Part shown: positions 1-6,033 of the stretch, piece after piece
Layout: every line of letters begins with the position of its first letter
How positions within the stretch are numbered: position 1 is the first letter of the stretch
Assembly: GCA_028678885.1 (NCBI GenBank)
Contig: JAJRCP010000106.1
Span: forward strand, 1 to 7,698
From: Methanomicrobiales archaeon
GTDB taxonomy: Archaea; Halobacteriota; Methanomicrobia; Methanomicrobiales; JACTUA01
Length of the DNA stretch: 7,698 bases
Reading direction: 5' to 3'
Translations under genes and position numbers: made by a program
Notes under the pieces: generated by a model
The model's database searches: none
Seen by the model: only the letters and a program-made list of their open reading frames with translations
Told to the model about the DNA's origin: nothing

Positions 1-33
1 AGCGGATGTACAAACCTGAGGGATAGATGAGTC

Positions 34-855
34 ATGGATATTCTCTTCACGAAACTGCAGGGAAATGGGAATGACTTCATCCTAATCGATGAATTTGGAT
101 CAGCAGTCATTCCGGATGACATGAAAGGAGAATTTGCTTCACTCTATTGCGATCGTAGGTTTGGGATTGGAGGGGATGGAGTGTTGTACTTATCTGCATC
201 AGATAAAGCAGATCTGAAAATGCGTCTCTTTCAACCTGACCAGAGCGAGGCAGAGATGTGTGGAAACGGCATTCGCTGCTTTGTCAGATATGCGGTGGAC
301 GCGGGATACGTGCGGGAATCTTGTAAAGTAGAGACGCCCGCTGGTATTATCTCAGTTCGGATGGAGTACCGAGAAAATATTTTTATGGCCGCAGTGGACA
401 TGCCCACCCCCCGATTCAACCGAAGCGATATCCCTGCGACTGGGGAGGCAGAGTATCTCGAGACAATCAGCGGTCTAGAAGTGCGGGCGGTCAATATCGG
501 GGTGCCCCATGCGGTGATTAGAGTCGATGATGTGGAAAAGGTGGACATTGCACGGCTCGGACCCTTCATCCGGCATCACGAGACATTTCCTAAAGGAGCA
601 AATGTTGATTTCGTCCAGCTTATCGGTGATAATGCGTTGCGGATCCGCACGTTCGAGAGGGGAGTGGAGGATGAAACTCTCTCCTGTGGTACCGGTGCCA
701 CTGCGGCTGCGGTGATTCTCCACCGCCTGGGGATGGTAGGAGAAACTGTTCAGGTTGAGACCACTGGAGGTTCTTTAATCATTTACCTGAAAGATAATGC
801 AGTTCTAGAGGGTCCGGCAGAATCAATCTTTGTAGGTGCCATCAATATCCCTTAG
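34..855 (+). CDS. dapF: Diaminopimelate epimerase (DapF)
   Basis: DapF is the cytoplasmic, PLP-independent enzyme that converts LL-diaminopimelate to the meso form, the penultimate step of lysine synthesis. The 273-residue protein has the usual family length. The two catalytic cysteines are visible in their conserved settings: Cys76 in SEAEMCGNGIRC and Cys218 in ETLSCGTGATAAA. Other family marks are the N-terminal KLQGNGNDF (7-15), GGDG (46-49), the archaeal-style NIGVPHAV (154-161, where bacteria usually have GNPHA) and GANVDFV (188-194). The ATG at 34 is preceded by GAGGGA at 18-23, a reasonable Shine-Dalgarno sequence 10 bases upstream. All three forward frames stop between 17 and 30, so an upstream gene probably ends there and dapF is probably the distal gene of an operon. 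It converges with radB across a 437-bp spacer. Nothing is missing, and identification is secure. Confidence 0.97.
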   Translation: MDILFTKLQGNGNDFILIDEFGSAVIPDDMKGEFASLYCDRRFGIGGDGVLYLSASDKADLKMRLFQPDQSEAEMCGNGIRCFVRYAVDAGYVRESCKVETPAGIISVRMEYRENIFMAAVDMPTPRFNRSDIPATGEAEYLETISGLEVRAVNIGVPHAVIRVDDVEKVDIARLGPFIRHHETFPKGANVDFVQLIGDNALRIRTFERGVEDETLSCGTGATAAAVILHRLGMVGETVQVETTGGSLIIYLKDNAVLEGPAESIFVGAINIP

Positions 856-876
856 GAAAATATTTGCTAAGCGATC

Positions 877-885
877 TTTTTTTTT
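877..885 (+). terminator. Oligo-T terminator of dapF
   Basis: A run of nine T residues starts 22 bases after the dapF stop codon. Archaeal RNA polymerase terminates at oligo-T tracts without needing a hairpin, and no strong hairpin precedes this one. That it terminates dapF is inferred from position and composition. Confidence 0.6.
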
Positions 886-989
886 CTCTAGTGCCATTCC
901 CCTCCCTCCTATTAATGATGATCCAGAAAGAGGGATATTTTCGTGACTGGGCACCACTCGTTTGCTCCCCAATGATTGAGAGAGGTCCG

Positions 990-1027
990 TTTCCTGATGG
1001 AGACTTCCATCTAATAACATCAGGAAA
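990..1027. repeat. Perfect 10-bp inverted repeat with a competing inner hairpin
   Basis: TTTCCTGATG at 990-999 is exactly complementary to CATCAGGAAA at 1018-1027, with an 18-base loop. Imperfect pairing continues outward (981-987 with 1028-1033, with bulges). The loop side carries a second, mutually exclusive hairpin: GATGGA (996-1001) pairs with TCCATC (1006-1011) around the four-base loop GACT. Pairing is read directly from the sequence. Any function is unknown. Confidence 0.6.
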
Positions 1028-1044
1028 GACTCTATATTTCTTGT

Positions 1045-1063
1045 GAAAGATCACAGATCTTTT
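1045..1063. repeat. Short inverted repeat GAAAGATC-ACA-GATCTTTT
   Basis: Seven Watson-Crick pairs plus one G-T pair enclose a three-base loop, 17 bases after the 990-1027 repeat. A further inverted repeat, TCTCTC (1101-1106) with GAGAGA (1115-1120), follows. Each alone could be chance. The clustering is the reason for listing it. Confidence 0.4.
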
Positions 1064-1227
1064 CGCTTCAATGAAGGATTCCATTCCAAAGGTATGAGAG
1101 TCTCTCGTCCAGGTGAGAGAGGATCTACCTATCACTCTTCAAGATATTGATGATAATTGTATTTTTTTCCCCTGTTCTTTCTGTAATACAACGGTTCATG
1201 GACGATTACGGATCATTAAAGAGTTCC

Positions 1228-1235
1228 TTTATAAA
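1228..1235. promoter_or_regulatory. Orphan TATA-like octamer TTTATAAA
   Basis: The octamer is self-complementary, so direction cannot be read from it. Rightward it would start RNA antisense to the 3' end of radB. Leftward it would start near 1204, just ahead of a 24-codon ORF (1199-1125, minus). Neither side has a clear purine-rich BRE element, so this may be chance. Confidence 0.25.
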
Positions 1236-1292
1236 TCCCGAAGGACGTTTTATCTTAAAAGCAGATACGATATACTGAAGGGTACGACACTC

Positions 1293-1961
1293 CTATCTCT
1301 TTTTGATTCCGGTTGCATTGATCTCGAATGTCAGAGTCTTTCCTTCCGGAAGAGACCGGTGTTTGACGAGCAACGCTTTTCGTAAGCCATTGACGCGATC
1401 GATTCGGATGATTGCCTTGGATAGATGCTGAAGAACCGGTCCGCCCATCGGCCGGAACTCCCCACTATCCGGATCTACATATACCTGGTTTGTTATTAGA
1501 ATAGGAATATTGTATCTCCTTGCAAGACCAATGAGATAAATCATCTGAGAGGCTAATTTTCTCTGCGCCTCCCTTGTTTGCCAGAGCTCGGTTCGGTAGA
1601 GTGCAGTTGCCGAATCCATGACATAGAGTTCAATTCCCCCTTTTTTCAGGAGCAACTCAGATTCCGCGATCTGAATTCCCTGCTGCTCGAAATCAGCGGG
1701 TTCGTATAGATAGAGCCTCTCTGCAATTTGTTCTGCGTTTTCACCTGCGATTTGGCGGAAACGTTCTATCGAAAGACCTTCGGTATCAAAAAAGATCACC
1801 CCTTTTTCTGCCTTCAAGCAGGTGATCACCGGAATTAGAACGACAGTACTCTTTCCAGACCCTGGTTCCCCATACATTTGGGTGATCGTCTGTCGCTCCA
1901 ATCCTCCCCCTAAGAGATCATCGAGGGGCGGATAGCCGGTGCTCACCCGTCCCGCATCCAT
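1293..1961 (-). CDS. radB: DNA repair and recombination protein RadB
   Basis: RadB is the euryarchaeal RadA/Rad51 paralogue that acts as an accessory factor in homologous recombination and repair. It has the RecA core but lacks the N-terminal helix-hairpin-helix domain of RadA. The start chosen is the ATG at 1961, giving 222 residues and the typical opening MDAGRVSTGYPPLDDLLGGG. A longer frame back to 2006 adds 15 low-complexity residues and overlaps larC. Visible motifs are Walker A GEPGSGKST (31-39), Walker B with ELYVMDS ending in Asp116, an ITNQVY segment (156-161) matching the L2 region, and GGPVLQHLSKAIIRI (173-187). The start codon lies one base after the larC stop, with AGGA and GGAG inside the larC end as possible ribosome sites, so the two genes are almost certainly co-transcribed. 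No oligo-T tract is obvious on the minus strand just beyond the stop. Identification is firm. Confidence 0.95.
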   Translation of the reverse strand: MDAGRVSTGYPPLDDLLGGGLERQTITQMYGEPGSGKSTVVLIPVITCLKAEKGVIFFDTEGLSIERFRQIAGENAEQIAERLYLYEPADFEQQGIQIAESELLLKKGGIELYVMDSATALYRTELWQTREAQRKLASQMIYLIGLARRYNIPILITNQVYVDPDSGEFRPMGGPVLQHLSKAIIRIDRVNGLRKALLVKHRSLPEGKTLTFEINATGIKKR

Positions 1962-1962
1962 G

Positions 1963-3153
1963 CTATTCCTGCTCCCGCTGCTGCGGGACCTGTGTCCAGG
2001 CTGCATCTTCCACCCTGCGAATTACATCTCGTAGTGGTAGATTAAGGAGTTCAGCCCATCCACGACATTGTTCATATTCCGGTTTCATGGAGAGTAGGTC
2101 TTTCCCTTTCCAGCTGCATTTCACATCAATTTTCCGGATTTGCCCTGAAATTTCGACTGTAACCGTCATCATAGACCTGTTCGCTACGAACCGATGAATG
2201 GAGGGGAGGCATCGTATCCCAAGAGTCCCCAATTCTTCCGCCATCAGGGCCGCCAGCTCAACTGAATAGGCCGGATCGCAAATCACTCGTACAAGGAAAC
2301 CAGGCCTTCCCTTCTTCATCACGAGCGGAACCGCACTTACATCTTTCGCGCCTGCTCTTATTAGACGGTCAAGGGTATATGAGAGGATCTCTCCGGTCAC
2401 ATCATCCACATTCGTTTCTAGGATATCCACCGTATCACGGGAAACATGCTCCTCGATTTCAAGGAGCATTGTGCGAAGTACATTAGGAGATTTTGGATCC
2501 TCTCGGGTTCCTGAACCATATCCCACGGCGCAAACCCGGAAACGGTAAGGAGGAGGGACCCGCAGCATATTAAATTCAGCAAGGATCGCTGCACCTGTTG
2601 GGGAGCAGAGCTCTCCCATTCCATTATCCATGGATATTTCAAGGAAGGAATTTTTCAGTATCTCTGCGGTTGCAGGTGCAGGGTTTGGAAGTTTTCCGTG
2701 AGTGGTCTCTATGATGCCCTTCCCCACCGCGATAGGAAGGATGTGGACCCCTTCCACATTAAGAGTCTCTAGTGCAACACAGGCAGCCAACACTTCTGCA
2801 ACAGCATCGTCGGCTCCCACTTCATGGAAATGTGGATGAGGACCATGCACCTGCTCTTCTGCTGTATGAAGCCTCTGAAATACCCTCCTCGCCATCTCTT
2901 TTGCGGAAACGGACGCTTCTGCAGATGCAATCGCATTTTGTACCTCCGACAAGGTTCGTAGATCCCTTCCCGCTCGGGTATCTACCTGAAGCGCAGATAT
3001 TCCGGCTCTGGTCACTTCCCGTATTCCGGGTTCACCTACCACAGACTGTATGGCCCTGAGGACTTTTTCACGGTCTGCGCCCAAGTGAAGCAGTGAACCC
3101 ACGATCATATCGCCGGCTACACCGTGAAAGGGATCAATGAGGAGGATACGCAT
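1963..3153 (-). CDS. larC: Nickel-pincer cofactor cyclometallase LarC (UPF0272 family)
   Basis: LarC inserts nickel into the pyridinium bis-thiocarboxylate nucleotide in a CTP-dependent step, producing the nickel-pincer nucleotide cofactor of lactate racemase and related enzymes. The start at 3153 gives 396 residues beginning MRILLIDPFHGVAGDM, the standard LarC N-terminus. A frame extending to 3180 adds nine unsupported residues. Visible family features are the His-rich HGPHPHFHEVGADDAVAEV (103-121), GELCSPTGAAIL (180-191), LETNVDDVTGEIL (245-257), MKKGRPGFLVRVI (279-291) and KPEYEQCR (357-364). The LarC1 and LarC2 parts are in one continuous frame, so the programmed frameshift known in Lactobacillus is not needed. 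larB and larE are not in the window, and the client enzyme here is unknown. The gene leads the larC-radB operon and is divergent from cdc48. Biochemistry is known from bacteria; its use in this organism is inferred. Confidence 0.94.
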   Translation of the reverse strand: MRILLIDPFHGVAGDMIVGSLLHLGADREKVLRAIQSVVGEPGIREVTRAGISALQVDTRAGRDLRTLSEVQNAIASAEASVSAKEMARRVFQRLHTAEEQVHGPHPHFHEVGADDAVAEVLAACVALETLNVEGVHILPIAVGKGIIETTHGKLPNPAPATAEILKNSFLEISMDNGMGELCSPTGAAILAEFNMLRVPPPYRFRVCAVGYGSGTREDPKSPNVLRTMLLEIEEHVSRDTVDILETNVDDVTGEILSYTLDRLIRAGAKDVSAVPLVMKKGRPGFLVRVICDPAYSVELAALMAEELGTLGIRCLPSIHRFVANRSMMTVTVEISGQIRKIDVKCSWKGKDLLSMKPEYEQCRGWAELLNLPLRDVIRRVEDAAWTQVPQQREQE

Positions 3154-3163
3154 AGGCACAGTA

Positions 3164-3171
3164 CTTATAAA
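3164..3171 (+). promoter_or_regulatory. Candidate TATA box for cdc48, leaderless start
   Basis: CTTATAAA is centred 27 bases upstream of the ATG at 3195. Archaeal TATA boxes sit about 26-27 bases before the transcription start, so the mRNA would begin at this ATG. No Shine-Dalgarno sequence precedes the ATGs at 3183, 3195 or 3198, which agrees with a leaderless transcript and supports 3195 or 3198 over 3183. Confidence 0.55.
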
Positions 3172-3177
3172 TCCCTG

Positions 3178-3185
3178 CATATATG
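3178..3185 (-). promoter_or_regulatory. Candidate TATA box for larC-radB
   Basis: CATATATG is centred about 28 bases upstream of the larC ATG at 3153. That spacing puts transcription start at or next to the start codon, a leaderless arrangement. On the minus strand it is preceded by purine-rich AAAGGT, a plausible BRE. The alternative TTTATAAG (3171-3164) is too close to the ATG to serve larC. Assignment is by spacing only. Confidence 0.45.
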
Positions 3186-3194
3186 ACCTTTAAG

Positions 3195-5612
3195 ATGATG
3201 CCCGAAGTCTTTCTGAAAGTGGATAGTGCATATCCTGACGATCAAGGTCGCGGGAAGGCACGACTCGACCCGGACACGATGCTCCAGCTCCGGTTATCTC
3301 CGGGCAATCTGGTTGTGATCGAAGGAAAGAGAAAAACGATTGCCAAGGTTTGGCGGTCTCAGATCAATGACTGGCACCAGATGAAGGTGCGGATCGATAA
3401 CTACACCCGTCAGAATACGGCGGTGAGCATCGGAGACAGGGTTAAGATATCCCCCGTGGAGAAAGAGATCGAGGCAAAGAGGGTGGTGCTTGCTCCTCCT
3501 GAAGATCTACCCCGGCACCTGCCCATCAACCTGAACAATGCGATGAACCGGCTGATTGATTTCCCCATCACGGTTAACGACATCGTTCCCATCCATGCAG
3601 GAATGCCCCCGTTTATGCAGCTAATCTCCTTCAAAGCAGTGGTAGTGGAACCAGAGGATGCGGTGATCATCACTAAAAACACTGAAGTTGAATTCAGTGA
3701 GAAACCTGCCGCGGGATTCGCGGGAGTAAAACATGTCAGTTACGAGGACATCGGGGGCTTGAAAGACGAGCTTCAGAGGGTTCGGGAGACGATAGAGCTT
3801 CCGATACGCCATCCAGAGCTCTTTAATAAACTTGGGATCGAACCCCCCAAAGGTGTTCTTCTGTACGGACCTCCCGGAACAGGGAAGACACTGATTGCGA
3901 AAGCGGTGGCAAATGAGAGTGGCGCTCATTTTATTCCCATTGCGGGCCCAGAGGTTATCTCCAAGTATTACGGGGAAAGTGAGCAGCGCCTCCGAGAGAT
4001 TTTTGAAGATGCACAGCAGAATGCACCCTCCATCATCTTTATCGACGAGCTTGATTCCATTGCTCCCCGAAGGGAGGAGGTTACCGGCGAGGTGGAGAGA
4101 AGGGTAGTTGCTCAGCTCCTCACCATGATGGATGGGTTGAAAGAACGAGGCCAAGTTGTGGTCATCGGAGCGACTAACCGTGTCGATGCGATAGACCCGG
4201 CACTCCGCCGCCCAGGTAGGTTCGACCGGGAGATCGAAATCGCGGTACCTAATGAAATCGACCGAACCGAGATCCTTCGCATTCACTGCCGTGGGATGCC
4301 CATTGCAGAGGATGTGGATCTTCTGAAGATTGCCCAACAGACCCATGGATATGTGGGGGCAGATCTTGCTGCTCTCGCCCGGGAAGGAGCGATCCGTGCA
4401 TTACGTAGATACCTTCCCCGGATCGATCTAGAAGCAGAGGAGATCCCTCCAGAGATCCTGGAATCAATGCGGGTAAAATATTCAGATTTCCGCGAAGCCC
4501 TGCGGGATGTGGGGCCCAGCGCAATGCGGGAAGTACTTCTTGAAGTTCCGCATGTCGCGTGGACCGATGTAGGCGGTCTCGAGAGTGCGAAACAAGAGGT
4601 GCGGGAAGCGGTCGAGTATCCCCTTACTAAGCGTGACCAGTTCGAAGATCTCGGCATTGAGCCCCCGAAGGGTGTTCTTCTGTACGGACCTCCTGGTACT
4701 GGAAAAACCCTTATAGCAAAAGCAGTAGCGACAGAGAGTGGTGCGAACTTCATTCCGGTACGAGGACCTCAGCTTCTGTCCAAATGGGTCGGTGAAAGCG
4801 AACGTGCGGTGCGTGAAGTATTTAAGAAAGCTCGACAGGTGGCTCCTTCCATCATCTTTTTTGATGAACTTGATGCACTCGCGCCTTCCAGGGGAGCACT
4901 TACCGAGACCCACGTCGTAGAGAGCGTACTGAACCAGATCCTCACTGAAATGGATGGGCTTCTCGAGCTCCGGGGTGTAGTTATCATGGGTGCCACAAAC
5001 CGCCCGGATATTGTCGATCCCGCTCTCTTACGCCCTGGTCGCTTTGACCGGCTAGTCTATATCGGCGAACCGAATGAAGCGGATCGCCGTAGAATTCTTG
5101 AGATACATACCCGCTTTATGCCTATCTCAGGATCGATCATCGAGGATTTTGTGCATATCACTGCAGATCTTGACGAGGCCAGTCTCGAACACCTATTCGA
5201 ATCATTCGAAGAAGGGCAGATAATCGACCTTGACCTCTTGAAAGAAAGAAGAAAGAACGCAGAGAAAGGGACCGGAAGAGATCTTCGGAAGGGGCAGAGA
5301 AGACGTCGGATAATCGAACTGATCCGAACTCGTACACTGCATGTACAGGATAATGATCGGGATCGAATTCTCGATACCCTCGCGATGAGAACGGAGGGGT
5401 ATGTGGGGTCAGATTTGGATGCGATCTGTCGTGAAGCGGGCATGTTTGCAATGAGGGATACATCCGTTGGCGTTGAATTGCGGCATTTTGAGGAGGCATT
5501 GAAGAAGGTACATCCCACGATGAACGATCGCCTCCGCAGTACCTACTTGAAATACCAAGAATACTTCAAAGGAGGGCTTCCGGTGAAGGATCAACCTCCT
5601 GAATACCAGTAA
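3195..5612 (+). CDS. cdc48: Cdc48/VAT-type AAA+ ATPase (VCP-like unfoldase)
   Basis: Archaeal Cdc48 is a hexameric double-ring ATPase that unfolds proteins, in part to feed the 20S proteasome. From the start at 3195 it has 805 residues, longer than Thermoplasma VAT (about 745). An N-domain (about 1-180) is followed by two AAA+ modules. D1 has Walker A GPPGTGKT (225-232), Walker B Asp284-Glu285, pore loop KYYG (257-260), sensor Asn328 and arginine fingers Arg342/Arg345. D2 has Walker A GPPGTGKT (498-505), Walker B Asp557-Glu558, pore loop KWVG (530-533), sensor Asn602 and Arg616/Arg619. Both rings therefore look active. D2 carries an extra segment of about 76 residues (roughly 645-720) between MPI and TEGYVGSDL that D1 lacks; residues 683-705 of it are extremely basic. 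The C-terminus ends PPEYQ, which has the penultimate Tyr of an HbYX proteasome motif but Glu in the hydrophobic position. An alternative start at 3183 adds four residues. Confidence 0.97.
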   Translation: MMPEVFLKVDSAYPDDQGRGKARLDPDTMLQLRLSPGNLVVIEGKRKTIAKVWRSQINDWHQMKVRIDNYTRQNTAVSIGDRVKISPVEKEIEAKRVVLAPPEDLPRHLPINLNNAMNRLIDFPITVNDIVPIHAGMPPFMQLISFKAVVVEPEDAVIITKNTEVEFSEKPAAGFAGVKHVSYEDIGGLKDELQRVRETIELPIRHPELFNKLGIEPPKGVLLYGPPGTGKTLIAKAVANESGAHFIPIAGPEVISKYYGESEQRLREIFEDAQQNAPSIIFIDELDSIAPRREEVTGEVERRVVAQLLTMMDGLKERGQVVVIGATNRVDAIDPALRRPGRFDREIEIAVPNEIDRTEILRIHCRGMPIAEDVDLLKIAQQTHGYVGADLAALAREGAIRALRRYLPRIDLEAEEIPPEILESMRVKYSDFREALRDVGPSAMREVLLEVPHVAWTDVGGLESAKQEVREAVEYPLTKRDQFEDLGIEPPKGVLLYGPPGTGKTLIAKAVATESGANFIPVRGPQLLSKWVGESERAVREVFKKARQVAPSIIFFDELDALAPSRGALTETHVVESVLNQILTEMDGLLELRGVVIMGATNRPDIVDPALLRPGRFDRLVYIGEPNEADRRRILEIHTRFMPISGSIIEDFVHITADLDEASLEHLFESFEEGQIIDLDLLKERRKNAEKGTGRDLRKGQRRRRIIELIRTRTLHVQDNDRDRILDTLAMRTEGYVGSDLDAICREAGMFAMRDTSVGVELRHFEEALKKVHPTMNDRLRSTYLKYQEYFKGGLPVKDQPPEYQ
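5127..5360 (+). other. Insertion coding for an extra basic segment in Cdc48 D2
   Basis: In D1 the Met of MPI and the Gly of HGYVGADL are 17 residues apart. The equivalent distance in D2 is 93, an excess of 76 residues in the same frame. The first half is acidic and leucine-rich (helix-like). The second half, about residues 683-705 from the 3195 start, is mostly Arg and Lys and includes four consecutive Arg. Boundaries are approximate because they come from aligning the two rings of the same protein by eye. Confidence 0.8.
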
Positions 5613-5635
5613 TTTCACTGGATGTGTTAATTCAA

Positions 5636-5670
5636 TTTTTCATCGAATTTCGTGGCTCATACAAGTTTTT
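5636..5670 (+). terminator. Twin T5 tracts after cdc48
   Basis: T5 at 5636-5640 and T5 at 5666-5670 lie 24 and 54 bases beyond the cdc48 stop. A weak AATTC/GAATT repeat (5629-5633, 5645-5649) flanks the first. Short T tracts are enough for archaeal polymerase in many cases, but five is marginal. Confidence 0.35.
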
Positions 5671-5828
5671 AAGGGATATTTCTGATCCATGAATCAACCC
5701 GAAAAAGGTTGTAGAATTAAGTCAGGAATTTCGATATTCACAAGAAAGGGAGGTTTGGGTCTATGGGGCAGAGGTTAGAATAGGGAAAAATCAAGTCGTA
5801 CCTTGCACCCCAGGCTATAATTAGGTTT

Positions 5829-5837
5829 CTTATATAC
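5829..5837 (+). promoter_or_regulatory. TATA-like box CTTATATAC
   Basis: This is a good match to the archaeal TATA consensus. It predicts a start near 5860, about 190 bases before the KaiC-like gene, and would give a long structured leader. A perfect inverted repeat (5844-5868) covers the predicted start. A second box nearer the gene (6000-6007) competes for the role of gene promoter. Confidence 0.45.
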
Positions 5838-5843
5838 CGTAGT

Positions 5844-5868
5844 TGCGAATAGAATCTGAATATTCGCA
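5844..5868. repeat. Perfect 8-bp inverted repeat TGCGAATA-N9-TATTCGCA
   Basis: The arms are 5844-5851 and 5861-5868 with a nine-base spacer. The repeat overlaps the start predicted from the 5829-5837 TATA box, a typical repressor position. The core GCGAATA recurs at 5944-5950, and a near copy TGCGATTA is at 5884-5891. This suggests an operator for a dimeric regulator, by inference only. Confidence 0.5.
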
Positions 5869-5974
5869 CTATTCCAAGTAACTTGCGATTACTCAACAAT
5901 CCATCCTAACCTTACTTACTTTCATAGTCACTGCCCTCGAATGGCGAATAGGACGACCTTCACTCATAAATCTC

Positions 5975-6003
5975 AATTCTCTGTCAGGCTGATAACAGAA
6001 ATT
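5975..6003 (+). repeat. Imperfect hairpin ahead of the KaiC-like gene
   Basis: TCTGT (5980-5984) pairs with ACAGA (5995-5999). After a one-base bulge, AATT (5975-5978) pairs with AATT (6000-6003), making nine pairs around a ten-base loop. It touches the 6000-6007 TATA-like box, so it could equally be a protein site or coincidence. Confidence 0.3.
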
Positions 6004-6007
6004 ATAT
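6000..6007 (+). promoter_or_regulatory. Candidate proximal TATA box for the KaiC-like gene
   Basis: AATTATAT follows a purine-rich CAGAA stretch that fits a BRE. It predicts a start near 6030 and an 18-base leader containing the Shine-Dalgarno-like GGATGAT. If used, the palindrome at 6014-6030 would lie between the TATA box and the start site. Confidence 0.4.
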
Positions 6008-6013
6008 CACGGA

Positions 6014-6030
6014 TAGGGAAAATATCCCTA
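6014..6030. promoter_or_regulatory. Operator-like palindrome TAGGGA-N5-TCCCTA
   Basis: Perfect six-base arms enclose an A/T-only spacer, 17 bp in all. Two direct repeats of TCACGGAT (6007-6014 and 6033-6040) flank it symmetrically with a 26-bp period. It sits from about -17 to the start predicted from the proximal TATA box, which is a repressor-like position. If transcription starts upstream instead, the same sequence would form a leader hairpin. Confidence 0.5.
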
Positions 6031-6033
6031 AGT

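Larger units (their letters stand above)
856..1292. other. Non-coding spacer between convergent dapF and radB
   Basis: This 437-bp stretch lies between the 3' ends of two convergent genes, an unusually long gap for this compact region. Open frames exist on both strands (for example 842-1135 on the minus strand with a GTG start), but none has a convincing ribosome binding site or a recognisable protein motif. The right part is partly the 3' flank of radB. The stretch holds a T9 tract (877-885), several inverted repeats (990-1027, 1045-1063, 1101-1120), a T7 tract (1162-1168) and a TATA-like octamer (1228-1235). It could hold a small RNA or be a decayed remnant. I could not recognise either. 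Confidence 0.5.

Noticed and set aside
1..30. End of an upstream gene before dapF
   Set aside because: All three forward frames stop at 17-19, 24-26 or 28-30. An upstream gene probably ends here, but the frame and product cannot be decided from so few codons.
914..997. Possible C/D box guide RNA (ATGATGA and CTGA boxes)
   Set aside because: The box spacing of about 84 bases is too long for a typical archaeal guide RNA, internal D'/C' boxes are poor, and the flanks do not pair.
864..1046. 60-codon forward frame after dapF
   Set aside because: It starts in the dapF 3' flank before the T9 terminator, has no ribosome site and resembles nothing recognised.
842..1135. 97-codon minus-strand frame with GTG start
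   Set aside because: No Shine-Dalgarno sequence, no recognisable motif, and it runs through the T9 tract and the inverted repeats. It looks like a chance open frame.
1113..1385. 90-codon forward frame overlapping the radB 3' end
   Set aside because: About 90 bases are antisense to well-supported radB. It has no motif or ribosome site, and it starts inside an inverted repeat.
1963..3180. Longer larC start at 3180
   Set aside because: The extra nine residues do not fit the family, whose proteins begin with the MRILxIDPF-type segment, and they would run through the promoter region.
3621..4346. 241-codon minus-strand frame inside cdc48
   Set aside because: It is a long shadow frame opposite the strongly conserved first AAA+ ring, with no recognisable domain. 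Long antisense frames are common opposite such genes.
5689..5778. 29-codon Gly-rich forward frame after cdc48
   Set aside because: Weak or absent ribosome site, no match to any family I know, and no promoter with correct spacing.
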